DNA of 6,371 bases from Candidatus Atribacter alterifermentans (GCA_012517635.1 JAAYUP010000068.1:1-6371), one strand, 5' to 3'; shown: positions 1 to 6,000, counted from the stretch's first letter. The notes: a model not told the origin generated them from the letters alone. Translations and numbers: made by a program.

Positions 1-316
1 ACCTTATGAACTTGCCGTCAATCCAATGCTAGCTATGATTCTTGCTCTTCATGGCAAAACGCAAAAACTAACCTCCTCTCTTGCTCAAGAACTTATCCAA
101 AAAGGAGTTCAGGTTCTTTTGATTGGTGAAAAAGGATTTTCATTTTCAGAAAAATGTCAACGATTTCAATTGCTCCCAGTTCGATGTAATGATGAATATT
201 TTGCTCCTATAATAGCCATTGTCTATCTTCAAATTATTGCCTATTATGCGGCAATAAGAAAAGGTATTGAACCAGGAACTGCCGAGATTGTAAAGAAAGT
301 GACTCTAAAGGAGTAG
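1..316 (+). CDS. SIS-domain sugar isomerase/deaminase-like protein, C-terminal part (5' end outside window)
   Basis: An open frame enters from the left edge (first whole codon at base 2) and ends at TAG 314-316, leaving about 104 residues. Any ATG inside the window, such as that at 26, is internal. The visible part fits the last third of a SIS (sugar isomerase) domain as in GlmS and AgaS-like proteins: a helix-rich stretch, a strand (VLLIGEK), then the characteristic ending APIIAIVYLQIIAYYAAIRK followed by GIEPG and a short tail (VKKVTLKE). SIS domains bind phosphosugars and catalyse aldose-ketose isomerisation or amino-sugar deamination in the cytoplasm. The active-site residues lie mostly upstream, so the reaction cannot be named. 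The gene is followed after 3 bases by a PfkB kinase whose ribosome binding site lies inside this gene's last codons, so the two are probably one operon. The family is fairly sure; the substrate is unknown. Confidence 0.75.
   Translation, partial: PYELAVNPMLAMILALHGKTQKLTSSLAQELIQKGVQVLLIGEKGFSFSEKCQRFQLLPVRCNDEYFAPIIAIVYLQIIAYYAAIRKGIEPGTAEIVKKVTLKE
307..313 (+). promoter_or_regulatory. Ribosome binding site of the PfkB kinase
   Basis: AAAGGAG lies 6 bases before ATG 320 and overlaps the final codons of the SIS gene. It supports ATG 320 as the start and suggests translational coupling of the two genes. Confidence 0.75.
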
Positions 317-319
317 GCT

Positions 320-1261
320 ATGAAAAAAGTATTTGTAGCTGGGAATATTAGTCTCGACCTTATATTAGGTGAAATTGATAACTTTCCCGGGTGGGGTGCA
401 GAGTTGCTCATTCCCGGATATATAATGAGACCGGGTGGTCAAGCAAGCAATACTGTGTTAGCTTTAGGGAGTTTAAAAATTCCTGTTTATGTGATAGGAA
501 CGGTTGGTGTAGATAATGTTGGGCAGGATATTCGACAAGCTTATGAAAAGTGGGGAGTTCATAGTGACTATCTGTTTGCCCTTCCCCACGTGCCGACTGG
601 TTTATCGGTCGCAGTAACCAATAGAGTAACCCACGAAAGAACCTTTTTAACTGAACTTGGCGCACAAAAAGAATTTTCATATACTCATTTGGAAAAAGTA
701 TTTTCTAACATTCAAGATGGCGATTATTTATTAATATGTGGATATTTTCTCAGCCATTCTCTAAGAAATGATAATTTTGTTCACTTCCTTCACACAGTAA
801 AAAAAGCAAGATCTAAAACTATTCTTTTACTTGATACCGGTTGGCCACCAGAAGGTTGGACAAATCAGGTTAAAAATGAAATATTAAAACTTCTTCCTTG
901 CTTTGACTACTTTCTACCAAATGAAATTGAAGTTAGCCATTTAACCAATGACCAACCGACTGAGATTTTCAATACATGGTCTGGCACTCTGGTGGTAAAA
1001 ACAGGTAAAGATGGAAGTAGGATAATGACTCGTGAAAATGCATATCTTATCCCAACCATACCAGTTGAGGTAAAAGATACTATTGGTGCCGGAGATTATT
1101 TTAATGCCGGGTTCATTTGGGGACTATGGAAAGGATTTGATCTCCTACAATCCACCCGTGTTGCTAATATTATTGCCTCCCTTAATATTTCCTTAGATGC
1201 TCAACGGTTGAAATTATCCAATCCCACAGATGTTGATAAAGTTTTAGAAAAGTTCGATTGA
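320..1261 (+). CDS. PfkB-family carbohydrate kinase
   Basis: A complete 313-residue protein, the usual size for the ribokinase/PfkB family, which phosphorylates sugars or nucleosides with ATP in the cytoplasm. The N-terminal strand (KKVFVAGNISLDLIL) leads into the sugar-binding Gly-Gly region PGGQASN at residues 38-44. The C-terminal PfkB signature DTIGAGDYFNAGF starts at residue 253, with the anion-hole GAG at 256-258 and the catalytic base Asp259. Residue 255 is Ile where Thr is common, a conservative family variant. VVKTGKDGS upstream of it fits the strand before the nucleotide site. The start ATG has a good AAAGGAG at 6 bases. The neighbouring SIS isomerase suggests a two-step use of one sugar or amino sugar (as in fructoselysine-type or ketose pathways), but no residue pattern I can read fixes the substrate. 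Family certain, substrate open. Confidence 0.92.
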   Translation: MKKVFVAGNISLDLILGEIDNFPGWGAELLIPGYIMRPGGQASNTVLALGSLKIPVYVIGTVGVDNVGQDIRQAYEKWGVHSDYLFALPHVPTGLSVAVTNRVTHERTFLTELGAQKEFSYTHLEKVFSNIQDGDYLLICGYFLSHSLRNDNFVHFLHTVKKARSKTILLLDTGWPPEGWTNQVKNEILKLLPCFDYFLPNEIEVSHLTNDQPTEIFNTWSGTLVVKTGKDGSRIMTRENAYLIPTIPVEVKDTIGAGDYFNAGFIWGLWKGFDLLQSTRVANIIASLNISLDAQRLKLSNPTDVDKVLEKFD

Positions 1262-1277
1262 GGAATTTAAAACTCTG

Positions 1278-1307
1278 ATAAGTTATTGACTCAAAAACCC
1301 AACTTAT
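1278..1307. repeat. Inverted repeat flanking a TTGACT box
   Basis: ATAAGTT (1278-1284) and AACTTAT (1301-1307) are a perfect 7-base inverted pair around a 16-base centre that contains TTGACT (1286-1291). It lies just after the PfkB stop. It could be an operator or a weak hairpin; no T-run follows, so it is not a standard terminator. Confidence 0.3.
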
Positions 1308-1314
1308 ATCATCA

Positions 1315-1344
1315 TTGCTAGTCCTTCATTTAATAATGTATAAT
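1315..1344 (+). promoter_or_regulatory. Putative sigma-70 type promoter for the UbiB-like gene
   Basis: A perfect -10 box TATAAT (1339-1344) is preceded by TTGCTA (1315-1320) at an 18-base spacing. Transcription would start near 1351, leaving a leader of roughly 45 bases before the TTG start at 1396. It lies in the only sizeable gap between the kinase gene and the UbiB-like gene. The -35 box is imperfect and A+T-rich DNA often yields such matches by chance. Confidence 0.45.
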
Positions 1345-1382
1345 AAAAAGATGTTAGGTTAGTCTCCAAAAAAGGGGAAGCG

Positions 1383-1387
1383 AGGAG
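1383..1387 (+). promoter_or_regulatory. Ribosome binding site deciding a TTG start
   Basis: AGGAG ends 8 bases before TTG 1396. The frame is closed upstream by TAG at 1360-1362 and has no ATG between there and 1417, so this site favours the TTG. ATG 1417 (residue 8) has no comparable site at the right distance. Confidence 0.6.
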
Positions 1388-1395
1388 AAAAGAGA

Positions 1396-1917
1396 TTGTT
1401 GATCTTTCAGCACCCGATGTACCGCGACTTCAAGCGCTTTCGAGAAATAATACGAGTATTCAATAAATATGGTTTTGCTCTTCATCGTTTAGTTTTTTTT
1501 GAACGCTGGACTTTCCCCCCGATTTCCAAACAAATCTTAACTAATCCTCCTCAACTCAACCTCAGAATGGCTTTAGAAGAACTCGGAACCACCTTTATTA
1601 AAATTGGTCAAATCCTAAGTACTCGGATTGACCTTTTATCTGAAGATTATTGTCAGGAGCTAAAAAAACTTCAGGATGATACTACGCCGGTTCCTTTTGA
1701 AGAAATTCGAGAGGTTGTCGAGTTAGAATTGAAGGCAAAAATAGAAGAGCTCTTTTTAGAATTCGATCCAACTCCAATTGCTTCAGCATCAATAGCGCAA
1801 GTCCATCAAGCCGTATTAAAAAGTGGTGAAAAAGTAGCTGTAAAGGTACAAAAACCAAACATTGAAAAGAAGGTAAATGCAGACTTAGAAATTTTAACTT
1901 ATATTGCAGGATTTTAA
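1396..1917 (+). CDS. UbiB-like kinase, N-terminal fragment up to the internal TAA
   Basis: 173 residues from a TTG start. The fragment contains the UbiB-specific KxGQ helix (FIKIGQILSTR, K69 to Q72), the acidic segment around residues 84-120, the alanine-rich nucleotide loop ASASIAQVHQA (129-139) that replaces the normal kinase glycine loop, and the lysine strand VAVKVQKP with K150. It ends at YIAGF, just where related proteins continue through a helix into the second half. It lacks the catalytic and metal-binding motifs, so this product alone should not be an active kinase. The coding frame continues directly after the stop. Confidence 0.6.
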   Translation: MLIFQHPMYRDFKRFREIIRVFNKYGFALHRLVFFERWTFPPISKQILTNPPQLNLRMALEELGTTFIKIGQILSTRIDLLSEDYCQELKKLQDDTTPVPFEEIREVVELELKAKIEELFLEFDPTPIASASIAQVHQAVLKSGEKVAVKVQKPNIEKKVNADLEILTYIAGF

Positions 1918-1959
1918 GATCGTTTAAAAATATTTTCCGAGAACATTTCTTTTAGTGAA

Positions 1960-3045
1960 TTGGTGGCAGAATTTAAAAAGAATTTAACCCGAGAAATTGA
2001 TTTTTTATATGAATCTATTAATGCCATTAAGTTCAGAGAAAATTTCAAAGCACAAGAAGGCATATACATACCACAAGTTTTCCCGAAGTATTCAACTCGG
2101 AAAGTTTTAGTCATGGAATTGATAGATGGTGTTCGACTTACTCGTATTCATGATTGTCATATCCAAGGACTTGATTGCCAACTCTTAGCCGAAAGAGGAG
2201 CATTGGCAGTATTAAAAATGGTTTTTGAAGATGGGTTCTTCCATGCTGATCCGCATCCAGGAAATATTATGGTAAAAGAACCGAATGGGGAATTGGTATT
2301 TCTTGATTTTGGAATGGTTGGTGCCCTTGATAGCGACACCCGTGAAAGTATTGTTAAGATTTTATTAGCAGCTTTGGAGAAAGATGCTTCACGGGTCGTA
2401 TCTTATATTGAGGAAGATATACTAACTGTCCCAATAAAATCAACGGTTGGGTTAAGGCTCGACCTGAATGAAGTTTTAGAAAGATATATTACTGCTGATT
2501 TAAAAGAGATGAATCTGAACAATTTAATTACCGATTTTTTCTACATTATTCGTAAACATAACCTTAAGTTTCCTGCACATTTTGTCTCGATTCTAAGAGC
2601 TTTAGTTGTTGCTGAGGGGACAGGAATGTTGCTGAATCCCAATTTTACAATAACTCCATACTTGGAAAAAGTTTTAAAAAGGATATTTGCTCGTGCTATG
2701 GATTATGAGAATATCAGTAAAAAAGCCTTTCATTATTTATTTGATTGGAAAAAGTTGATCGAAGAATTTCCAGATAAAAGTCATGAAATCCTGACTAAAC
2801 TCGCATCAGGTCGATTTAATATAAAATTTGAAAATAAAGAATTAGAAGAGATTGGGAAAAAAATCGATTCGATAAGCAATCGAGTTTCTCTGAGCATTAT
2901 TTTAGCTGCTTTTTTAATTGGGTCTTCACTCATATATTCAAATTACCAATATCTTAAATCTTTAAGCATACTTGGTATTCTGGGTTATATTATTGCCGCT
3001 TTTTTGGGGATTACGCTGATATTTGAAATACTTCGGCATCGATAA
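1960..3045 (+). CDS. UbiB-like kinase, C-terminal fragment after the internal TAA
   Basis: The same frame continues after the stop. The first possible restart codons are TTG 1960 and GTG 1963, which would give about 361 residues, but no Shine-Dalgarno-like sequence precedes them, so reinitiation looks poor. The true homology already resumes at 1918 (DRLKIF). The segment holds REIDF (full-gene residues 199-203, the likely salt-bridge glutamate region), HADPHPGN (283-290, the catalytic-loop equivalent), LDFG (Asp304 as the metal ligand), and two hydrophobic helices near the C-terminus (about 499-515 and 525-546) that would anchor the protein in the membrane, ending in a basic RHR. Confidence 0.6.
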   Translation: MVAEFKKNLTREIDFLYESINAIKFRENFKAQEGIYIPQVFPKYSTRKVLVMELIDGVRLTRIHDCHIQGLDCQLLAERGALAVLKMVFEDGFFHADPHPGNIMVKEPNGELVFLDFGMVGALDSDTRESIVKILLAALEKDASRVVSYIEEDILTVPIKSTVGLRLDLNEVLERYITADLKEMNLNNLITDFFYIIRKHNLKFPAHFVSILRALVVAEGTGMLLNPNFTITPYLEKVLKRIFARAMDYENISKKAFHYLFDWKKLIEEFPDKSHEILTKLASGRFNIKFENKELEEIGKKIDSISNRVSLSIILAAFLIGSSLIYSNYQYLKSLSILGILGYIIAAFLGITLIFEILRHR

Positions 3046-3072
3046 ACAGATGTTTTTTATCCTGTAAATACC

Positions 3073-3100
3073 GTGAACCATGAAGTGTGAACCGTAAACA
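3073..3100. repeat. Degenerate heptamer tandem repeat
   Basis: Four consecutive heptamers can be read: GTGAACC (3073), ATGAAGT (3080), GTGAACC (3087) and GTAAACA (3094). Units 1 and 3 are identical; 2 and 4 are decayed. It lies just after the UbiB-like gene and before the palindrome block. Confidence 0.5.
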
Positions 3101-3113
3101 ATTTAAAAATCAA

Positions 3114-3288
3114 CCCTCATCCACACCTTCTCCCATCAAGGGAGAAGGAACTATGAATTCTTTTATTCTTTTTTTCCCTCTCCCACCGAGGGAGAAGGAA
3201 AAAAAATCTCGCGCCCCCTCACCCCCTCGGCGTCTTTCGCCAATATTCCCTCGCCCCTTCGTGGGAGAGGGTCAGGATAAGGGGGGGT
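3114..3288. repeat. REP/BIME-like block of three related palindromes
   Basis: Unit 1 (3114-3148) reads CCCTCATCC, then a 9-base-pair hairpin CCTTCTCCC/GGGAGAAGG with loop ATCAA (3126-3148). Unit 2 (about 3169-3205) has the same core with loop ACCGA and one mismatch, its stem lengthened by T7 on one side and A8 on the other. Unit 3 (3248-3283) is the inverted version: a CCCTC..CCC/GGG..GAGGG hairpin followed by GGATAAGGG, the near-complement of unit 1's CCCTCATCC. Between units 2 and 3 sits a GGCG/CGCC hairpin (3229-3241). Reading frames through this region are low-complexity Pro/Arg/Ser products of the repeats and are not genes. Such blocks can bind nucleoid proteins or stabilise upstream mRNA ends; the role here is unknown. 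Confidence 0.75.
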
Positions 3289-3308
3289 AGCTTATATTCA
3301 CTTTTACC

Positions 3309-3326
3309 TGTTGCTGCAAAGCAACA
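3309..3326 (+). promoter_or_regulatory. Small leader hairpin with a GCAA tetraloop
   Basis: TGTTGCT and AGCAACA form a 7-base-pair stem closed by GCAA, a GNRA-type loop. It ends about 15 bases before the AGAGGGG ribosome binding site of the PEBP gene, so it would lie in that gene's leader if transcription starts upstream. Function unknown; possibly mRNA stability. Confidence 0.4.
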
Positions 3327-3352
3327 AGAGGACTGATGAAAGAGGGGTGTAA

Positions 3353-3931
3353 ATGATGAATTTAGGTGTGTTCTTTGTGATTATTATTCTATTCATTTTG
3401 GTATTTACATTTTTTCCTTTTGGTAAAACGGCTTTTGCCACGAATAAAGAACAATTTATATTAAAAAGTCCATCCTTTGCCGAAGGAAGCCTGATCCCAA
3501 AAAAGTTTACTTGTGACGGAGAGAACATTTCTCCAGAATTAACCTGGGAGAATCTTCCAGAGGGTACGGTTAACCTAGTGCTTATTTGTGAAGACCCTGA
3601 TGCTCCGGTTGGAATATGGACTCACTGGATTCTATATAATATCCCTGTGACGCTTAATTCGCTTCCTGAAAACATGGATGGTCAAAAAGAATTGATTGCT
3701 CAAGATAAGATTTTAGTTGGAATGAATGATTTTAAAAAATTGGGATATGGGGGTCCTTGCCCACCACCGGGTAAACCACATCGCTATTTTTTTCGTCTGT
3801 TGGCTTTAAATACAAAACTTGATCTGAAAACAGGATTAAATCGAGATCAAGTATTGGCAGCTATCAAAGGAAAGATTATAAAAGAAGCACAACTTGTTGG
3901 ATTATACAGTCGTAAAAAAATAAAAACATGA
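3353..3931 (+). CDS. Exported PEBP-family protein (YbhB/YbcL, Raf kinase inhibitor-like)
   Basis: A 192-residue protein with an N-terminal hydrophobic segment (residues 5-23) and an AFA motif at 27-29 that fits signal peptidase I cleavage, leaving a mature domain of about 163 residues, normal for bacterial PEBPs. Family marks: IPKKFTCDGENISPEL, DPDAP (81-85), WTHW with His91, YNIP, and GPCPPPGKPHRYFF (134-147), which together build the anion/ligand pocket. The signal peptide lacks a clear basic N-region, so it may instead stay as a membrane anchor. AGAGGGG (3341-3347) precedes two adjacent ATGs; the second (3356) has better spacing (8 versus 5 bases). PEBPs bind small phosphorylated or anionic ligands; the bacterial role is poorly known, and the Raf name does not imply kinase inhibition here. 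The next gene follows after 32 bases. Confidence 0.9.
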   Translation: MMNLGVFFVIIILFILVFTFFPFGKTAFATNKEQFILKSPSFAEGSLIPKKFTCDGENISPELTWENLPEGTVNLVLICEDPDAPVGIWTHWILYNIPVTLNSLPENMDGQKELIAQDKILVGMNDFKKLGYGGPCPPPGKPHRYFFRLLALNTKLDLKTGLNRDQVLAAIKGKIIKEAQLVGLYSRKKIKT

Positions 3932-3949
3932 TCAATAAAAATCATAACT

Positions 3950-3954
3950 GGAGG
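3950..3954 (+). promoter_or_regulatory. Ribosome binding site deciding the epimerase start
   Basis: GGAGG lies 9 bases before ATG 3964. The earlier in-frame ATG at 3928 overlaps the PEBP stop (ATGA) but has only A-rich sequence before it, so 3964 is preferred. Confidence 0.75.
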
Positions 3955-3963
3955 ATAATTAAT

Positions 3964-4920
3964 ATGTATCCATGGCACGCAACTTTTCACATGGGTATTG
4001 TTCATTTTATGGCTTACCCTCAGGTTAAAACCGAGGATGAAATCTTAAAATCAGTCCATAAAATTTTAAATGATGATTTTTTCCAAGCAATTGAAGTGAA
4101 TGTGTTGTATGAAGATAACATTTTGGAAAAAATTTCAGCTCTGTGTGAAACAGCCGATGTAGAGTTTTTACTCGGAGCACAACCATTCTTTTTGACAAAA
4201 AAGATCAACCTCAATGCAGGAAATGATGAAGAAAGACAGCAGGCTATTCAACTATGTAAAATGCAAATTGACCGTTCTTATCAGCATAGGGCCCGAACTT
4301 TAACAATTTTATCGGGCGGTTATGATGTAATAGAGAAAAAAGAGGAGTTAAAACAAAAATTGATTCATTCTTTAAAAGAATTATGTCATTATGCCCAAGA
4401 GGTAGGAAATACAGCAGGATATCAATTGGGGATCGACCTCGAAATATTTGATCATACTGTTGATAAGAAAGTTTTAATCGGTCCGGCTCCCGATGCCTTT
4501 GATATAGCAAAGAGCGTAAAAGCTGATTATCCAGCCTTTTCTTTAACTGTTGACCTTTCACACATCCCTTTGTTGTTTGAGGACCCATACTACGTGTTAA
4601 AACTCTTGGCTCCCTTTATTGGCCATGTTCATATAGGAAACGGTATCCTGAATAAGAAAAACCCGTATTATGGAGATAGTCATCCACGTTTTGGGATCTC
4701 CGGCGGTTGTAATGATTTTCAAGAGGTGGCTCATTTTATTTTTACTCTTGAAAAAATTGATTATTTTCATCAAGAAGTTATGACCGAGAAACCAGTCATT
4801 TCTTTTGAAGTCAAACCATTACCTCATGAGGATTCTGATTTAGTAATAGCCAATTCGAAAAGAAAATTTTTAGCAGCTTTAGATAAAGTTTACACTGATT
4901 ATAAAGGATTAGGGTATTAA
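3964..4920 (+). CDS. Sugar phosphate isomerase/epimerase-like TIM-barrel protein (AP endonuclease family 2 fold)
   Basis: 318 residues from ATG 3964; an alternative start at 3928 would add 12 residues without a ribosome binding site. The pattern fits the xylose-isomerase-like TIM barrel, with the usual divalent-metal ligands readable on successive strands: Glu160 in DLEIF, Asp197 in VDLSH (His200 nearby), His223 in GHVHIGN, and Glu282 in SFEVKP. Members interconvert ketoses, sugar phosphates, inosose or hydroxypyruvate; the length exceeds that of hydroxypyruvate isomerase (about 260), and the C-terminal half carries an insertion (residues about 227-250, GILNKKNPYYGDSHPRFG) shaping the substrate pocket. 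It is a cytoplasmic enzyme with no signal peptide. It sits between the PEBP gene and a hydroxyacid dehydrogenase that begins 2 bases after its stop, so it probably supplies or uses a sugar acid or keto sugar linked to that enzyme. Fold sure, substrate unknown. Confidence 0.85.
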   Translation: MYPWHATFHMGIVHFMAYPQVKTEDEILKSVHKILNDDFFQAIEVNVLYEDNILEKISALCETADVEFLLGAQPFFLTKKINLNAGNDEERQQAIQLCKMQIDRSYQHRARTLTILSGGYDVIEKKEELKQKLIHSLKELCHYAQEVGNTAGYQLGIDLEIFDHTVDKKVLIGPAPDAFDIAKSVKADYPAFSLTVDLSHIPLLFEDPYYVLKLLAPFIGHVHIGNGILNKKNPYYGDSHPRFGISGGCNDFQEVAHFIFTLEKIDYFHQEVMTEKPVISFEVKPLPHEDSDLVIANSKRKFLAALDKVYTDYKGLGY

Positions 4921-4922
4921 TT

Positions 4923-5909
4923 ATGACAAAACCTCGGATATTTGTAACTCGACCGATTCCCCAAGAGGGTTTGGAGATCTTAAAAGGATGTTGCCATGTA
5001 GAAGTGAGTGATCATGATGGAGTAATTCCCCGTTCTCTCCTTCTTCAAAGAGTCAAAGATGTCGATGGTCTATTGACTCTTCTCACTGATATGATCGATA
5101 AAGAAGTAATTCATGCGGCAGGAAAGAAACTTCGAGTTATTTCGAATTATGCAGTAGGATATAACAATATAGATGTGGCAGAAGCGACCAAACGGGGGAT
5201 AATGATTACCAACACCCCTGGGGTTCTTACCGAAACAACAGCAGATTTAGCTTGGGTACTTCTGATGAGTATTGCTCGTCGAATTGTTGAAGGAGACAAG
5301 TTGGTCCGAGCTGGTAAATTCCGAGGATGGGAACCAATGTTATTGTTAGGGACCGATATCTATGAATCAACTTTAGGGCTCATTGGATTTGGTAGGATAG
5401 GGCAAGCTATGGCTCGACGGGCTAAGGGATTTAATCTCAAAGTTTTATATTATGATAAGAATCCTATTTCTCCGATTATAGAAAAAGAATTAGGAGTAAG
5501 TCGTGCAAATTTTGATGAGATCCTTCGGAAGAGTGATTTTATTTCAATACATGTTCCATTAAATGAGGAAACTTTTCATCTCATTGGTCAGAAGGAAATG
5601 AGCATAATGAAAAAAGATAGTTATTTAATTAATACTGCTCGAGGACCAATAGTTGACGAAAAGGCTTTGGTTAAAGCGCTTAAAGATGGTCTTATTCGTG
5701 GAGCAGCATTGGATGTTTTTGAAAACGAACCAGAAATTGAAAAGGAGTTGATGAGTTTGGATAATATTGTGATGGTTCCCCATATTGGTTCGGCTTCCTA
5801 TCGGACGAGAACAAAAATGGCAATCATGGCAGCAAATAATTTACTCAGTGCTTTAAAGGGAGAAAGACCAGAATTTTTAGTCAATCCAGAGGTATTGGGT
5901 AAAAATTGA
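4923..5909 (+). CDS. D-isomer-specific 2-hydroxyacid dehydrogenase (glyoxylate/hydroxypyruvate reductase type)
   Basis: 328 residues, the normal length. It reduces 2-keto acids such as glyoxylate or hydroxypyruvate to D-2-hydroxyacids with NAD(P)H, or the reverse. N-terminal substrate half: VISNYAVGYNNIDV and the TNTPGVLTETTAD segment, both typical of GyaR-like enzymes. Rossmann half: GLIGFGRIGQ with G155, G157 and G160. Asp178 in YYDKNP, at the end of the second strand, favours NADH over NADPH. The catalytic set is complete: Arg240 (NTARGP), Glu269 (DVFENEP) and His287 (VPHIGSAS). The start lies 2 bases after the epimerase stop, with a modest AGGG/AAAGGA site inside that gene's last codons, so translation is probably coupled. 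The exact substrate (glyoxylate, hydroxypyruvate/D-glycerate, or another sugar-derived keto acid) cannot be settled from the sequence; orthology to gyaR is plausible but not proven. Confidence 0.92.
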   Translation: MTKPRIFVTRPIPQEGLEILKGCCHVEVSDHDGVIPRSLLLQRVKDVDGLLTLLTDMIDKEVIHAAGKKLRVISNYAVGYNNIDVAEATKRGIMITNTPGVLTETTADLAWVLLMSIARRIVEGDKLVRAGKFRGWEPMLLLGTDIYESTLGLIGFGRIGQAMARRAKGFNLKVLYYDKNPISPIIEKELGVSRANFDEILRKSDFISIHVPLNEETFHLIGQKEMSIMKKDSYLINTARGPIVDEKALVKALKDGLIRGAALDVFENEPEIEKELMSLDNIVMVPHIGSASYRTRTKMAIMAANNLLSALKGERPEFLVNPEVLGKN

Positions 5910-5955
5910 TATAAACTAAAAAACTTACTATCCTGAAAATACCTTCAAATGAATT

Positions 5956-6000
5956 CCCCCCATTGAATGGATTGGAGGGGTGCCGCTTTACGGCGGGGAG
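5956..6000. repeat. Second palindromic intergenic element
   Basis: Two inverted pairs lie back to back: CCCCCCA (5956-5962) against TGGAGGGG (5973-5980) with one mismatch, then GCCG/CGGC (5982-5994) around CTTTA, followed by GGGGAGGG. It lies about 45 bases after the dehydrogenase stop. The sequence differs from the CCTTCTCCC family. It is not a standard terminator as no T-run follows directly. The reading frame across it is not a credible gene. Confidence 0.5.

Larger units (their letters stand above)
1396..3045 (+). pseudogene. UbiB/ABC1/COQ8-family atypical protein kinase-like gene with one in-frame stop
   Basis: Read through the TAA at 1915-1917 (codon 174), this frame gives 549 codons, close to the usual length of bacterial UbiB proteins. 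All family landmarks occur in order: KxGQ (K69-Q72), Ala-rich loop (129-139), ATP-site lysine K150, RE-D (199-203), HADPHPGN (283-290), DFG (304-306), and two C-terminal membrane helices (about 499-515 and 525-546). Family members are membrane-anchored atypical kinases/ATPases tied to ubiquinone or other isoprenoid lipid metabolism; a ubiquinone role is not shown here. The stop falls between K150 and its likely partner glutamate in the REIDF region, so neither half alone could form an ATP site. No other frame damage is visible, suggesting a recent point mutation (for example TTA to TAA), a sequencing error, or, less likely, readthrough. The gene stands alone, with its own putative promoter. 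Confidence 0.85.

Noticed and set aside
1915..1917. Selenocysteine or other standard recoding at the internal stop
   Set aside because: The codon is TAA, not TGA or TAG, and UbiB motifs have no catalytic cysteine expected at this place.
3169..3205. Strong hairpin as an intrinsic terminator
   Set aside because: On either strand the stem is preceded by T residues and followed by A residues, the wrong order for a terminator.
3114..3288. CRISPR array
   Set aside because: Units are palindromic, differ in sequence and orientation, and lack regular unique spacers; no cas genes nearby.
3087..3290. 67-codon plus-strand frame between the UbiB-like and PEBP genes
   Set aside because: It translates the palindromic repeats into Pro/Ser/Arg-rich low-complexity sequence and has no ribosome binding site.
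3333..3341. CTGATGA followed by GAAA, like a hammerhead ribozyme core
   Set aside because: The two core parts overlap with no room for stem II, and no stems I or III or cleavage site can be drawn.
1396..3931. Functional pair of a kinase with a Raf kinase inhibitor-like protein
   Set aside because: The match is only in family names: the UbiB-like protein is an atypical kinase, the PEBP is probably exported, and a 300-base repeat-filled gap separates them.
4244..4588. 114-codon minus-strand frame
   Set aside because: It lies wholly antisense within the epimerase gene, whose metal-ligand motifs are clear; nothing recognisable in the antisense product.
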